Assembly: GCA_963082975.1 (NCBI GenBank)
Contig: OY720345.1
Coordinates: forward strand, 2,369,001 to 2,433,000
DNA: 64,000 nt
Direction of reading: 5' to 3'
From: Labia minor
Taxonomy: Eukaryota; Arthropoda; Insecta; Dermaptera; Spongiphoridae
In this document: piece after piece, positions 32,820-43,911 of the stretch
Position numbering within the stretch: position 1 is the stretch's first letter
How the letters are laid out: every line of letters starts with the position of its first letter
Program-made: the position numbers and the translations under genes
Notes under the pieces: generated by a model
The model's input: only the letters and a program-made list of their open reading frames with translations
What the model was told of the DNA's origin: nothing
Databases searched by the model: none

Positions 32820-34928
32820 TCAAAATCTATTTAAATTTACTCTATCGGGTAGCAATGTAATTTTGTTGATCGAAAGGTTATATTCTCCCCTCCCGGTCTT
32901 TATTTTAACCCCCTGTACCAAATTGTCCTTTCCTCGAAAAGTTTTAATAATTTTCCCCAGTTTCCATTGCAAGGGGGACACGCCGGAATCGTGTATCAAT
33001 ACCAATCTATTACGCAAATCATTAGGGTTCTCCCGAAACCACTTTTTACGAGATTGCCGATTGGTTGAATAACTTTGCCTAGGATCACGCCTAGAGCCAG
33101 GTAGCCTATTTGCCCCTACCCTTTCCCCATTGGACCCTTGTTGATATGAATTAATATATTTACAAGGGCCCATTAGAACCCACCCCAGGTGGGTGTCTTG
33201 CGCTTTTGGTAAATCCCTTCTAAATACTTTCGTTTTCGATTTCATTAGAAGGGGATATATTTCTGCTCCGAGAATTATATCAATGCCTGCAGGTATGTTA
33301 AATTCTGGGTCGGCTAATTTATTACCTGCCGGCAGTGTGAAAGGGGGGATCCTTACCTGTTGTATTGGCTGTTCACTTGTTAATTTTTCCAAAACAAGAG
33401 GTGCTATTTTATAATTTTGCGATGTACAGAAATGAGGGCTTAAAGTGAGCTGAACCTTCCCTTTTACTCTCATTGACCGGCCACTCAAATTGAATAGACT
33501 TGTAGAGGTCTTTTCAATTTTATGACCGAGTCGTTTCGCCATTGATAGCGAAACACAGCTTACCTGTGCCCCACTATCTAATAGACACCTAGCCTTTATC
33601 AATTTTCCCTCGGTGTCTATTATTTGTACCTGCGCAGTTGCCAATAGTGATGGATTAAATTTATTGTTATTACAGCCCGCATTCGACTGCAATATATGCG
33701 TTTGTAATGCATCTACATTCAAATTAATTGGTTTATCCTCCAATTGATTGCTTTCTACATCTATATGTAGCAATGTATTTAATTTTTTATTACAATGAGC
33801 GCAAGGAGGTTTAAAACAGTCTGCCGCAGAATGTTTCAATCCTAGACAATTGAAGCATCGCTTCAATTCCCTAATTTTTCCCTTGCGCTCGCCAAGTGAT
33901 AATTTTTTAAATTTATGACACTCTTTTAACGAGTGTTTTTTTCCACATATGCTGCAGTCGAATGGGGGCCCGCCCATTGTATGAAAAATGCCTGCTTTTT
34001 TAAAATTTTGTTTTTCCCTTCCCTGATCTATTGTTTTATTGCCCTTTTCAATACTCAGGCCTGGCTGAGCTCCTAGGCAAGAATTATACCTCCTTTCTAA
34101 AAAGGCCAATATCTTTTTAATGCTCGGCAGTTCGAAATTATTATTTTCATAATACCATGCCCGCTTTGTTTCGTAGTCAACTTTCTCTAGAAGAGAGAAA
34201 GTCCAAAGAGGGTCACAGTCATCTAATTGTATTTTCAACGCCTCAAGATTGTTTAAAACGTTCTGAAACGTTGAAAATACTTTGAATAAACTATTCGCCG
34301 ATTGTGAAGTGGCTTTAGGGATATCCATAATCTGCCCAATAAACCGGTACACGATTTCCGATTCCCTATTGTATCTATTATTGAGGGTGTCCCATACAAT
34401 TTTGTAATTCTCACCCTTCATTGGATACATGCCCACGCATTCTAAAGCCTCCCCTTGCAAGGCTCCTTTTAAATAGTTTAATTTCTCGAGAGAGGATATC
34501 TCCGTTCGATCTCCTACTATTGATAAAAAGGTGTTTTTAAAACCCTCCCAATGCTCAATTTTTCCCGAGAATTTTGGAATCTCTAATTGAGGCAGACTAG
34601 GCTTTGCCATAATTTTAGGCCTATCGCAAGTCTGCCTACGAGCCTCTAGCTCGTTTTTAATTTGCCTAATTTTTAATAACAGGCCACCCGACATGTCTAG
34701 AATCCGATTAATCATCTCAGTTGTTTCTTCATCTCCCAATGAAGCATCTGAGAGAACATCTGAGTTCACCTCGTTAATGCTTACATTGGAAGATTCCAAC
34801 TGAATCAATCGAACTTCCAAAACATCCGAGTCGGCCTTACCTATATCCCCCAAGGCGGAAGTGATGGTGTGCACAGAACCTGCACATATATTTAATTTTC
34901 TGTGGTATAATTTAAATGCCCTCGACAT
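32820..34928 (-). CDS. BEL/Pao Gag-protease fused to post-integrase domain
   Basis: 702 residues, no internal stop. Gag of DUF1759 type spans about 110-285 (LPQLEIPKFSGKIEHWEGFK). Cysteine/histidine knuckles lie at about C325-C337 (CSICGKKHSLKEC) and C358-C371 (CFNCLGLKHSAADC). The retropepsin-like aspartic protease has LLDSGAQVS (D451), with the family motif THLGWVLMGP near 579-588. After ~45 residues the chain passes straight into a DUF5641-type domain (about 638-695; VLIHDSGVSPLQWKLGKII), which in complete Pao elements lies after integrase. So some 900-1000 residues of RT, RNase H and integrase are missing, with the frame preserved. Starts at the ATG at 34928. It may still form particles and process itself. 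Confidence 0.9.
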   Translation of the reverse strand: MSRAFKLYHRKLNICAGSVHTITSALGDIGKADSDVLEVRLIQLESSNVSINEVNSDVLSDASLGDEETTEMINRILDMSGGLLLKIRQIKNELEARRQTCDRPKIMAKPSLPQLEIPKFSGKIEHWEGFKNTFLSIVGDRTEISSLEKLNYLKGALQGEALECVGMYPMKGENYKIVWDTLNNRYNRESEIVYRFIGQIMDIPKATSQSANSLFKVFSTFQNVLNNLEALKIQLDDCDPLWTFSLLEKVDYETKRAWYYENNNFELPSIKKILAFLERRYNSCLGAQPGLSIEKGNKTIDQGREKQNFKKAGIFHTMGGPPFDCSICGKKHSLKECHKFKKLSLGERKGKIRELKRCFNCLGLKHSAADCFKPPCAHCNKKLNTLLHIDVESNQLEDKPINLNVDALQTHILQSNAGCNNNKFNPSLLATAQVQIIDTEGKLIKARCLLDSGAQVSCVSLSMAKRLGHKIEKTSTSLFNLSGRSMRVKGKVQLTLSPHFCTSQNYKIAPLVLEKLTSEQPIQQVRIPPFTLPAGNKLADPEFNIPAGIDIILGAEIYPLLMKSKTKVFRRDLPKAQDTHLGWVLMGPCKYINSYQQGSNGERVGANRLPGSRRDPRQSYSTNRQSRKKWFRENPNDLRNRLVLIHDSGVSPLQWKLGKIIKTFRGKDNLVQGVKIKTGRGEYNLSINKITLLPDRVNLNRF

Positions 34929-35229
34929 TTTAAAATTTTTATTTAATTTTAATTAATCTCCCTGAGAGACTAAAACTATTTATATAACTATTAAAAGATC
35001 CTTTAAAATATTAATTTTAAACGAACCTTTTAAAACTTTAGCGACCTTTTTTCAAACAAAGGACAAAGAAAATGAATGGAAAGGAAATTTGCTATTGCAA
35101 GGGTCAGGTAACAAAATATTCCAACTGAATATAATGTTTATAGCAATTCTATTTCAAGAACAAATGCTTTCTTTTGAAACTAATATAAAATTATTTATAT
35201 TAAATTAAAACCAGATAAAATCTTCAATT

Positions 35230-35252
35230 TTATCCGGCTCGAAGGACCAAAA
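35230..35252 (-). promoter_or_regulatory. Primer-binding site (tRNA-Tyr type)
   Basis: Minus strand TGGTCCTTCGAGCCGGAT lies shortly inside the 5' LTR. It is complementary to the 3' end of insect tRNA-Tyr (acceptor TCGAAGGA plus CCA), as I recall that tRNA. The gap between LTR and primer site is usual in BEL/Pao. Confidence 0.75.
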
Positions 35253-35262
35253 AATTTATTGA

Positions 35263-36345
35263 TGTATCCGCTTGATACATCGACTATAGAGGCTTGTAAG
35301 ACCTAAAAAATAATAGAAAGCTATTGTTCCTGAAAATCGAAAGTGGGAGGAAATGGAATGGGATGAATCCTTAATATATATTAATTTTGCTCGAAGGCTA
35401 AAAAGAGGAATTAATATAATATTGCGATAGTTACCTCTTCTCTTCTATCGCACCTTGAAAGTGGACTGTATTAGAGGTCTATGTTTAATATATTAAGAAT
35501 TTGGGATTGAAAAAAGCTCGCTAAATAAACACTATAATCAACTTTTTCAATATTTAATTAAATTAAAATTAGGTTCAATTAAAAACGGATTAATTATATT
35601 TAGGGTCACCTAAATATTTTTATATATCAACTTAAATCTAAATTTTCAATCTAAAATTAATATAGTTCAAAGTGTTCATAAGTGCACTTATCTGACCACC
35701 GGGAATTGAATTAAATGGGGGTTTACGCTGCCGTTCGCTGCCTGGATGTCTTCTCTGCTGGTTTCGCAATTGATCCAACGATCAATTGGCTTTGGACCCT
35801 CCTCGAGTTTCCAACGGGATGAATGGACCAGCACGGATCCAAATGTAGAGATGATCCCCTCAGGAATCACTGGGTTTGCCCCCTCGGAACAAACTCTGGA
35901 GCACAGGACCGGCGGCTGCAATCTGTAGCCTCGTCGACGACCCCAAAAGCACCGCGTTCGAGTTGTAAATTCGAACGGGTCGAATAAGGCGTCGGTGGGC
36001 CAAAAAGCCCCAGTAAGCAGTGGACGAGCAGATAAAAACAACAGGCCGCAGCGACAGACAAAGGCAATAGCACTCGGGCGACAGGGACAACAGCAGCGGG
36101 GCTCCGGAGAGCTCGGCCTGTCTTTTTATATGTAGATAGTAAGGGAGGGGGGTGGTCAACCTCATGAATTTATGACAATAACAATTAAATATTTAAAACT
36201 ATAAATTAAATTAACTTAAAAATATTAAACTACATTATATAATTAATTAACACTAAGATTTATAAATATTAAATTAATTACTATTTAAACTTAGTCAGAG
36301 GGCGGGAATTCAAATTTATTTGAATTCAGGTTCCATGCGGAAACA
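35263..36345 (-). repeat. 5' LTR of BEL/Pao derivative
   Basis: 1083-bp copy matching 31714-32796, followed by CCTAG (36346-36350). Confidence 0.92.
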
Positions 36346-36350
36346 CCTAG

Positions 36351-36829
36351 TAAATATATATTATTAGAATCTTGAAAAAATATTAAATATTAAATAAACT
36401 TATATACTTATTTATAAGTATTTATTAAGATATAAAATGAAATTCTACGGGATGATTTCATGATTTTTATAACAAGATTTTGTGCCATTTAATTCTATCA
36501 GTCTCTGAAATTAAATATTTTGCCTTGCCATTATTAATTTGAAGTCTATTCCTTTCTAATGCATGTTTACTATGTTTGTAATTTTAATAAAATAGATTAC
36601 TATACTATGTTTAGGAGTTTAGCTATTTTTTCATTTTTTTAGTTTTGTTATTACTATGGTTAGCATGTTTAGCATAGAGCTTATTTGTTCAGTTAGTGTT
36701 TTCATCATTACTCATCAGAGCTCATACATATCGTTTGAAGATGTAGTTCTTACCACAGTAGCCTCAAGGTTTGTGGAAACAATATTTCAGAGTGTGAAGT
36801 AGAGGTCAACCCATTTAAGGGAAAAAGAA
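36351..36829. other. AT-rich flank
   Basis: No gene visible. The right part (36716 onward) probably includes the decayed 5' region of the neighbouring Jockey ORF1 remnant. Confidence 0.5.
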
Positions 36830-37884
36830 CTTTGAATCGATCACCTTCAGCGCCAAATCAAATTATTACAAACGATAAATACTTTGTTCCCTCTCAATCA
36901 ACAACAAACGGATCTTTCCACAGTTCCACCCATCTCAGATATAGAGAATAACTGGACTGAAGTCACACATCAGTAAGAAAAGACCTATAAATAGCCCTGA
37001 TAAAAGGAAATTCAAACAAAGAAAAATTTTGGATTACTGGTTGAGCGCACCTGTATCTACCAAAAATCGTTTTAATAATCTTGATCGGGAGGAAGATGAA
37101 GATTTAGCCCTGAAGGATGTAGATAATAATGATGAAAACTCAAAGCCGACGAAACGAACCACCAATATTTATTAAGGGAGTGGAAAATATATCCCCTCTC
37201 ATAAAACTGCTGAAGTTGCAGGCAACAATTTTGAATTGAAAGTCCTTAACTTCGAACAAGTTAAAATACAACGAAAAACAACAGAAATTTACTCAACTAT
37301 TACGAAGGCCCTTGATGTAAAAAAAAAACTGAATATTTCACATACAAACCAAAAGAAGAAAGATCCTTGAGAGTGTTAATAAATAACTTACACTATTCTG
37401 GAAATATCAATGACTTAAAAAATGAAATTCAAAATCTTGCACATGATGTTCTAAACATTGGGAATATAAAGGAATATAAATCCAAAAAACCGTTACCAAT
37501 GTTCTCTGTTGATATATACACCCATGTCAACAATAAACAAATATACAGAATTCAATATTTGCAACATGAGAAAGTAAAAATTGAACCACCAAGACCGAAA
37601 AAGGAAATCCCCCAATGTTCTGGATGTCAACACGTTATGGGGACACAAAATAATACTGCCAAATGAGGCCACGTTGCGTCAAGTGCACTACCGGTGATCA
37701 TACTACTGGACAATGTCTTAGAAAAGAAAGAACATCCGATGTTAAATGTGTTCTGTGTGCGTGTGGGAAACCATCCTGCCAACTAAAAGGACCAAAATTA
37801 ATATCAAAAAAATATCCAGTTCCTAGAGCTAAACAGCATACAGTTCACACGCAATTACACAAACATGTTAACTTGGGGTATTGA
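36830..37884 (+). pseudogene. Decayed Jockey-type ORF1
   Basis: After several frame breaks the reading gives PPIFIKGVENISPL, later YKPKEERSLRVLINNLHYSG, IKEYKSKKPLPMFSVDIYTH and KIEPPRPKKEIPQCSGC, then CVKCTTGDHTTGQC: the same domain order as ORF1 at 26081-27322 (PRE_C2HC region then knuckles). Open pieces are 37367-37666 and 37663-37884. ORF2 is absent downstream, so this is a truncated old copy of a related but different family. Confidence 0.8.
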
Positions 37885-37889
37885 GTATT

Positions 37890-38540
37890 TGAAAAATTTT
37901 ATTTGTTTTCTCATCATTCATGTCTCTTTGCTTGCGAGCTCTTCTCCAACAATAAACATAGCACATTCGGTCTCTTTGCATGGGGACTATACAACTGGTA
38001 ACATCTACTCATAGCATTTTTGGTAATACAATCGAATTCATTTAATGTTTTTATTTAATATAACTATTTTTCGTTTCATTGGGAAATGCAGATGAGTTGG
38101 ATTAATGGTGGTTAAAAAAAAATCATTTTCTCATGACATTTTCAAAAAGCACCTTTAAGCAAAAATCCGAAAAAATACAGTCATTGGCCTAGGTATTCTA
38201 AAGTGATTATACAACCATACAACAAACGATTACATAACCATAGTTACATGTAATAGCGCAATTTTTAAAATAAAAATCTCTTATTATTTGTGTTTTAGTG
38301 ACTGCCTCGGGGCCAACGACTGTATGAGGAAACAGCAAGAAAAGAGTCCAAGAGTAAAGGACATGATTCCTCCAGATAGAAGAGGGATTTAGAAGAAATC
38401 ATGAGCTCACGTGAGGGCAGGGACGCCAATCCCTGAAATAGAATTCTTTTCTACTGAGTTTATAGAAAAGAATCTACTCGCTACCCGGAATATTATTTTT
38501 AAATTTATTAAAAATTAATTTTACATTTCATGAAACTTAT
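37890..38540. other. Non-coding region
   Basis: Less AT-rich patch at 38300-38440 without a recognisable product; could be further degraded retroelement DNA. Confidence 0.45.
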
Positions 38541-38668
38541 TCAATTTTTGAAGTTATACTTCTTTAGGCGCGTTATGGAAAATTGATGGGGAGTGAAATT
38601 TTAAGATGTGTGACACGAAAAATTAACAGTTTTTTTGTTTTTCCAGAAAAATAAATTTTTATTTGCCT

Positions 38669-38757
38669 GAAGTAGGATTCGAACCTACCATGTCTCTCTT
38701 CGACTACGTCATAGCGCTCAAAGCAAGCGAGCGCTCTACCCACTAGGCTATGACGAA
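38669..38757 (-). tRNA. tRNA-like sequence (tRNA-derived, possibly pseudo)
   Basis: Minus strand has a good internal polymerase III A box (TAGCCTAGTGG) and B box (GGTTCGAATCC), a T arm (GTAGG/CCTAC), and an anticodon-like stem GCTCG/TGAGC whose loop CTTGCTT would place TGC (Ala) as anticodon. Against a working tRNA: the acceptor arms do not pair, and the region between anticodon and T arms is about 26 nt. A 9-bp inverted pair CGTCATAGC/GCTATGACG embraces the D and anticodon arms instead. Probably a tRNA-derived SINE head or tRNA pseudogene. Confidence 0.55.
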
Positions 38758-38911
38758 TCCCCAACATTATTATCTTATTTTAACCATATATGCCATCCCA
38801 TGGATAGATTATTAACAATTTTTTAATTAAACACAAAATATGAAGAATCTTGTTGAATTCTTGATGTCATATCTAATCTAAGGTGTGTAGAAAATTATAA
38901 TAATTCCAAGA

Positions 38912-38912
<1 letters not shown>

Positions 38913-38953
<41 letters not shown>

Positions 38954-38994
38954 CAATCTAATACCAGACCAAATAAATAGATAGATAGATAGAT
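38913..38994. repeat. AT and GATA microsatellites
   Basis: (AT)n at 38913-38951 and (GATA)4 at about 38977-38994. Confidence 0.8.
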
Positions 38995-39580
38995 GTCAAC
39001 ATTTCGTTTCATTTGTGTTGTTTCTAATGGACCGCTTGAACATTTCATTTCGAATTATATATGTGTGCTAATAAATTATATTCAGTAGTGATTTAAATTG
39101 AATATTTTGATTGATATTACTTACTATTTGTGAATATTAGTGAAAACAAAAAATGTGCTTATATACTTTTGAGGTTAACTATCCGTATGTATTATTTATT
39201 GATATAAATTAATTATTTAATATAATTAACACTAAATATTATTAAATTATTAATGTTAAATACTTATTATTATATATTATTATTAATAATATATTATTAT
39301 ATTATTTAAATTTATATTAAATGTATATATTAAATATATTTTATTATATAAATATATTAATTTTCAATTTTTTTTTAATGATGCCAAAGAAGTATAACTT
39401 CTCACGCGCGTACATAAGTACACGCACCGCTTTTTTCTTATTTCTTCATAAATAAAAAACAATAAATTATTTCCTTCCTTTTCAAGTAATAATTATGTTA
39501 TTTGAAGTTATTTATTTTTGAATATAAAATTTGAAAATAGAATAGAATAGCAGGAGAAATGTTTCAATGTTAAAATACAA

Positions 39581-39957
39581 TAAGGTGACCTGTGGCCAGG
39601 CGCAGAAGTATTACCGATCGACGATAGGAAGGGAAGCGTTATTTTCAAACCAAATTTCACATGAGGATCTCCACGAATCATGCACTTTGTATTGGTTTTA
39701 TCCTCGGGTTAATCATCTTCATTAGTTTTTTCTTAATTTAAAATTATATGACGTCATCCAGCTCTTCATGACGTTACAGCCCGCTCAATTTATATGTTAT
39801 AAATAAAATAAAACTAAAAATATTTATGTTATATCCATATCCATATTTTTGATTGCATTAATAGATACATTTAAATTATTTGAAATTATTTCTGTAGCTG
39901 GAAATTAATTTATTTCAAACCGTCGGTCGGTTCTGCGCCTGGCCACAAGTCAACTTA
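39581..39957 (+). repeat. HINE-like repeat family A with extra inverted end
   Basis: The core 39610-39957 matches 30097-30458 (TTACCGATCGACGATAGG to CTGGCCACAAGTCAACTTA). Just before it, 39581-39607 is an inverted copy of the 3' hairpin end (GACCTGTGGCCAGGCGCAGA), giving longer terminal inverted repeats. The first CRE palindrome is intact (39749-39756); the second is mutated (TGACGTTA, 39769-39776). Confidence 0.8.
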
Positions 39958-39959
39958 AT

Positions 39960-42150
39960 TTTATTTTTGCTATATTACTATTATTATTATAAATTATTTT
40001 TTTAAGTGAGAAATAAATATATACATTTATATTTTTTATTTTTTTGTTTTTACTAAAAATTGATTGTATCAGGGTTTATGTTTAAAGTATTTAATTCTAA
40101 TAAAAAATATCATGTTTCACAATTCCTCTATCCTCTTAAGTTTAGCTCATTCCATATTCTACAAGATTGTATGGAGTGTCGGGCGAGACACTCCTTGAAT
40201 TGTTGATTCCGGAGTTTTAGATAGAAAGTCATTCCTTGTAAGTCTGCAACTGTCAAGAGGACATTCTCAAATTCTCTTCATTTTTAATTTTAAAAGTTTA
40301 TAATTTGGTAAAACTTTTCAAAATAAAATTATCATATATATATCCTTGTTTTATAATAAATAAAAAGTACCTGGAACATCGAACTATTGCTCAAACCTTT
40401 AACAAATTTATACAATTTATTAATATAAACTTTAAAAATTTTACAATTATTTAATTATTTATTACAATTATTTAACAATTGGGTTTTCTAAAAAATGACC
40501 CATCAAAAATTAAATTCCCAAAATGGTAGAAATTAATTAAAATAACTTGATTTCCATTTCAAGATGAAAAATATATTCAAATTTACATGATAAAATATTT
40601 GATCATACATTATATACGATATACTTATATGTTGTTATAATTAGATGGCTCTTCAGTTTTATATTTTTCAAAGTAGCAATAGCTTATATAGACTGTTTCG
40701 ATCAAGGATTACTAGTGATTATAATAATATAAATTCTGAAATTATATTGTCTATATTTTAATTAATTTAAGAAAGGTGGTTATATTTTATTCTTTCTATT
40801 TATATAATAATTAAAATTATTTTAATAAAAAAAAAAATCAATGAGTGAATGTTTTAGAAAAAAAAGTAACCTTGAGAGTTCTTTTTAAACAAAAAAAAGG
40901 TACTAATTAAAACACTTTAACTCTTAAAATGAAAAAATTTAATAAGTAGATATTCTATTTTTTTTTTTTTAAATTATAAATTAATTTTTTTCTTTATTTT
41001 TATAGGTAGGCTATTTTTATTAAAAACTGTTGAAATTTTATTTAAACAACATTCTTTAAACAAATTATATTTTAGATAAATACTAACTTTATTAGAAAAT
41101 TTAAATAAATAAATAAATAAATGGGACATAAAACACACACACACACACACACTTTGTGAATATTTTAGTAAAATAGAGTGAGAGGGCATAGACCCCTAAA
41201 GCTTTATATTTTTCTTTCGCGAAATAAACAAATACTTAAGTTAAAGTATTTGTAAAATAGAGTGTGGGGAAAATTGTTCCATGGATTATTGTTTAGCCGG
41301 GCTCAATATAAAATCTCTTCCTTCATGTATTATATTTATTATACAACCACAATATTCCTATAAATCAATTAATTTAATGTTTTCAAATAATTAATAAATT
41401 GTATTTCATCAATAGAAACTAACTTTATGCCGGTTTATAATTAATTATTAGCTATTAATATATGAATTCAAATGTTGATTTATGAAACACTCTTATCGCT
41501 GACTATGAAATTCAGGGAGTTAATTTCCTACTTTTGGAATATTATAAAATAATTTTGAATATTATTTTCACAGGTTGTAAAATCAATTGTAATTGTATTT
41601 GATAAGAAAATATATGTATTTAAAAAATAAAAAAAAAAAATTGATAAACATTTCAATTAAGTTTTACCATCATTTAAGTAATAACAAAATTTCAAATATT
41701 ATTTATTTATTGACAATATGAATTGTTTTATTTGACTAAATAATAGTAAATTAAAAGCATTTCAAGTATATTACCAGTTAATCAGTTCAAATATTCAATA
41801 TAAATAAACTTAATTAAAAAATAAATATTCTATCTAAATATTACATAACATAATCATTATATTAATTTATTGAATTATTAGATGTATGTATTCAATTTAT
41901 GGTACTACTGAAATTTCATTAATTTTCAACTAATATTTACTAATCCCTTAATTATTTTATTAATCTGGATCAATTAAGTAATTGATTTCAATTATCAGAA
42001 ATTATTTATTCAAATATTTCATTATTTTTTTAATATGTAGGTATAATATGTTTGTATAGATACCTACTCTTGAATTAAGAAATAAAATTTAATAATTTTA
42101 TTGATATATTAAATGTTAAACATTTTATAATATAATTTATTCCATCAAAA
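39960..42150. other. AT-rich non-coding region
   Basis: No gene seen. Includes a perfect 8-bp GC-rich hairpin (40173-40194) and an (AC)10 microsatellite (41133-41152). Confidence 0.6.
40173..40194. repeat. GC-rich hairpin
   Basis: GGAGTGTC and GACACTCC pair perfectly around GGGCGA. The arm equals the terminal hairpin bases of HINE-like family B, so it may be two abutted ends. Confidence 0.6.
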
Positions 42151-42164
42151 TCTTGCGCTAGACC

Positions 42165-42250
42165 GGCAAATCGTTTCGGATGGAAGACGATGTTGTGCGT
42201 TTGGTGGGACTACCAAGATTGAACTGTTAAAACCTGGTGAACACGAAGTG
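42165..42250 (+). pseudogene. Mariner transposase fragment
   Basis: GWKTMLCVWWDYQD then, one frame over, KIELLKPGEH: the segment around the second half of the mariner catalytic core. Only about 30 residues; no TIRs seen. It abuts the Helitron fragment. Confidence 0.6.
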
Positions 42251-42251
42251 G

Positions 42252-42994
42252 CTTGCAGAAAGAGTAATTTTAGGGGTAAAAAATGTGGATGTTGATATTT
42301 TGAATCTTAAGATACAACAGTTATTGCCAGGGGACTTGGTATCATATAAATCTATTGTTACGGCTTTGCAACGGTACGCGATTAGTCATTAAAAAATAAA
42401 TGAAAAACGTTATCGAAGCCACCATTTTAAATGGCAAGTTTCGAGGTGAAAAGATATTATTAATACCACGAATATTTATTATACCCACAGATGTACCAAT
42501 TCAAAATTGGTACCAACAATTTCAATTTATTCAGTTTCCGATTAGATTGGCATTTAAAATGATTATTAATAAATTTCAAGACCAAGGCTTAGATTGAAGT
42601 ACACCATTTTTTTTTTTGTTTACGTTGCATGCTCTCGAGTGGGTAAACCATCAAGTTTATTTGTTTTAGCTAAACTCGGCTTAACAAAAAATATTGTTCA
42701 CGCTTAATTAGATTAAGAGATTAATATTATTTAATGAATTAATGATATAAATATAATTATTACTTACAATAAATTATAATTAATTTAAAAAATTAATGTT
42801 TGGTGTTTTGTTATTTTTATATTCCATCACATCGTTCACAGAGCTCCACCATCGCCTTTTTTCACTCATATACCAACACTACATCCCCCCCCCCCTACAC
42901 ACTTTCACAATAAGTTAGCTAGTTATTTTTTTCTACACTAGAAATTCTCTAGAAATTATTTACACAGCAATACAATGTTTGCCGGATCAGCCAG
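42252..42994 (+). mobile_element. Truncated Helitron (helicase end)
   Basis: Carries the C-terminal helicase remnant and ends GCCGGATCAGCCAGT at 42995. CAGCTAGT is the usual Helitron 3' end of this form, so CTAG has become CCAG. The 5' end and Rep domain are absent. Confidence 0.65.
42256..42708 (+). pseudogene. Helitron (Pif1-type) helicase remnant
   Basis: Reading across two or three frames gives WLAERVILGVKNVDVDILNL, QQLLPGDLVSYKS, GTRLVIKK, NVIEATILNGKFRGEKILLI, PRIFIIPTDV, FPIRLAFKMIINKFQDQGLD and, after a break, VYVACSRVGKPSSLFVLAKL. These are the last motifs of Helitron RepHel helicases in the correct order. The open piece is 42400-42597; the stop after KNIVHA is near 42706. Dead. Confidence 0.85.
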
Positions 42995-43000
42995 TATATA

Positions 43001-43909
43001 CGAGGTAGGGTCAAAAAGTTCGCGGAATGGTCGCTTATAGTCAAGTATTTCTTAGCTGAAAGGGAAATTTTTGTTTGTGAGGTTGGCATAACTGGTAGTG
43101 AGTGTGCTTTTGAGGTTAGCAGGCAGTTGTAGTTGGTTCCGTGCGTTCGGTGTTTAATATTGTAGATCGTAGTTTCTTTCTTTCGTCGGATTGTGCAATG
43201 TCGTCATTAGAGCGTGGCAATATTAAATTTAAATTCTATGTGTTGCTGGAAAAATCACCCTCGGAGACTCTTGAGATGCTAAAAAAAGCATACGGAAATT
43301 CTGCGATGAAGAAAACAGCAGTTTACGAGTGGCATAAGCGTTTTCGCGACGGTCGCACAACAATTGATGATGACATTCGGACTGGGCAGCCTTCCACTTG
43401 ATTACCGTGGAGTGATTCATTATGAATTTATTCCTGAAGGGAGAACAGTAAATAAAGAATTGTACACAGAGATTTTAAAACGGCTACGAGATGCAATTCG
43501 ACGAAAACGACCTGAAAAATGGGCAGAGAATGACTGGTGTTTGTTACACGACAATGCCCCAGCACATCGATCCCTAATGGTGAAACAATACCTTGCCAAG
43601 CATAATGTTACCACTCTGGAACATCCTCCATATTCTACCACCAGATTTCTACCTGTTTCCAAGGTTAAAAATGGCATTGAAGGGACATCGTTTTGCTGAT
43701 TCGTCAGAGGTGATTGAAAATGCGACGGAGCGGCTGAAGGAACTTTCAAACAACGGCTTTCAAGAGTGTTTCCAACAATTATATGAACGGTGGAATAAAT
43801 GTGTAGATGCAGGAGGAGAGTATTTTGAAGGGAAATAATGTAAGAATGTTATAAATATTTTTAATAAATATTTAATAACCAATTCCGCGAACTTTTTGAC
43901 CCTACCTCG
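43001..43909 (+). mobile_element. Mariner element with internal deletion
   Basis: Perfect terminal inverted repeats CGAGGTAGGGTCAAAAAGTT plus CGCGGAA at both ends, flanked by TA (42999-43000 and 43910-43911). 909 bp against about 1.3 kb for complete mariners. It inserted 5 bp beyond the Helitron 3' end. Confidence 0.93.
43199..43838 (+). pseudogene. Mariner transposase, deleted and frameshifted
   Basis: 43199-43401 gives the N-terminal helix-turn-helix part (MSSLERGNIKFKFYVLLEKS ... AVYEWHKRFRDGR, ending TGQPST). The next piece joins directly to DYRGVIHYEFIPEGR in another frame, so the linker and first catalytic aspartate are deleted. LLHDNAPAH (second aspartate) is present; the YSPDLAPCDFYLF-type third motif has a small deletion that shifts the frame, after which FYLFPRLKMALKG continues to the natural C terminus (43838). 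Not functional, but the TIRs could still be mobilised in trans. Confidence 0.88.
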
Positions 43910-43911
43910 TA

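Larger units (their letters stand above)
31714..36345 (-). mobile_element. BEL/Pao deletion derivative (no RT/IN)
   Basis: Two 1083-bp LTRs (31714-32796 and 35263-36345), identical as far as I can read, flanked by CCTAG on both sides (31709-31713 and 36346-36350): the 5-bp duplication usual for BEL/Pao. On the minus strand the primer site lies 12-14 nt inside the 5' LTR and a G-rich purine tract precedes the 3' LTR. The only ORF joins gag and protease to the post-integrase domain; RT, RNase H and integrase are absent. Recent and non-autonomous. Confidence 0.92.
38546..39410. repeat. Inverted 16-bp arms around a tRNA-like sequence
   Basis: GAAGTTATACTTCTTT (38546-38561) recurs inverted as AAAGAAGTATAACTTC (about 39386-39402), each next to a GCGCG-type motif on the outer or inner side. 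Between them lie the tRNA-like sequence, an AT microsatellite and GATA repeats. Confidence 0.5.

Noticed and set aside
38573..38767. 64-residue open frame over the tRNA-like sequence
   Set aside because: Explained by the tRNA-like sequence; no protein family.
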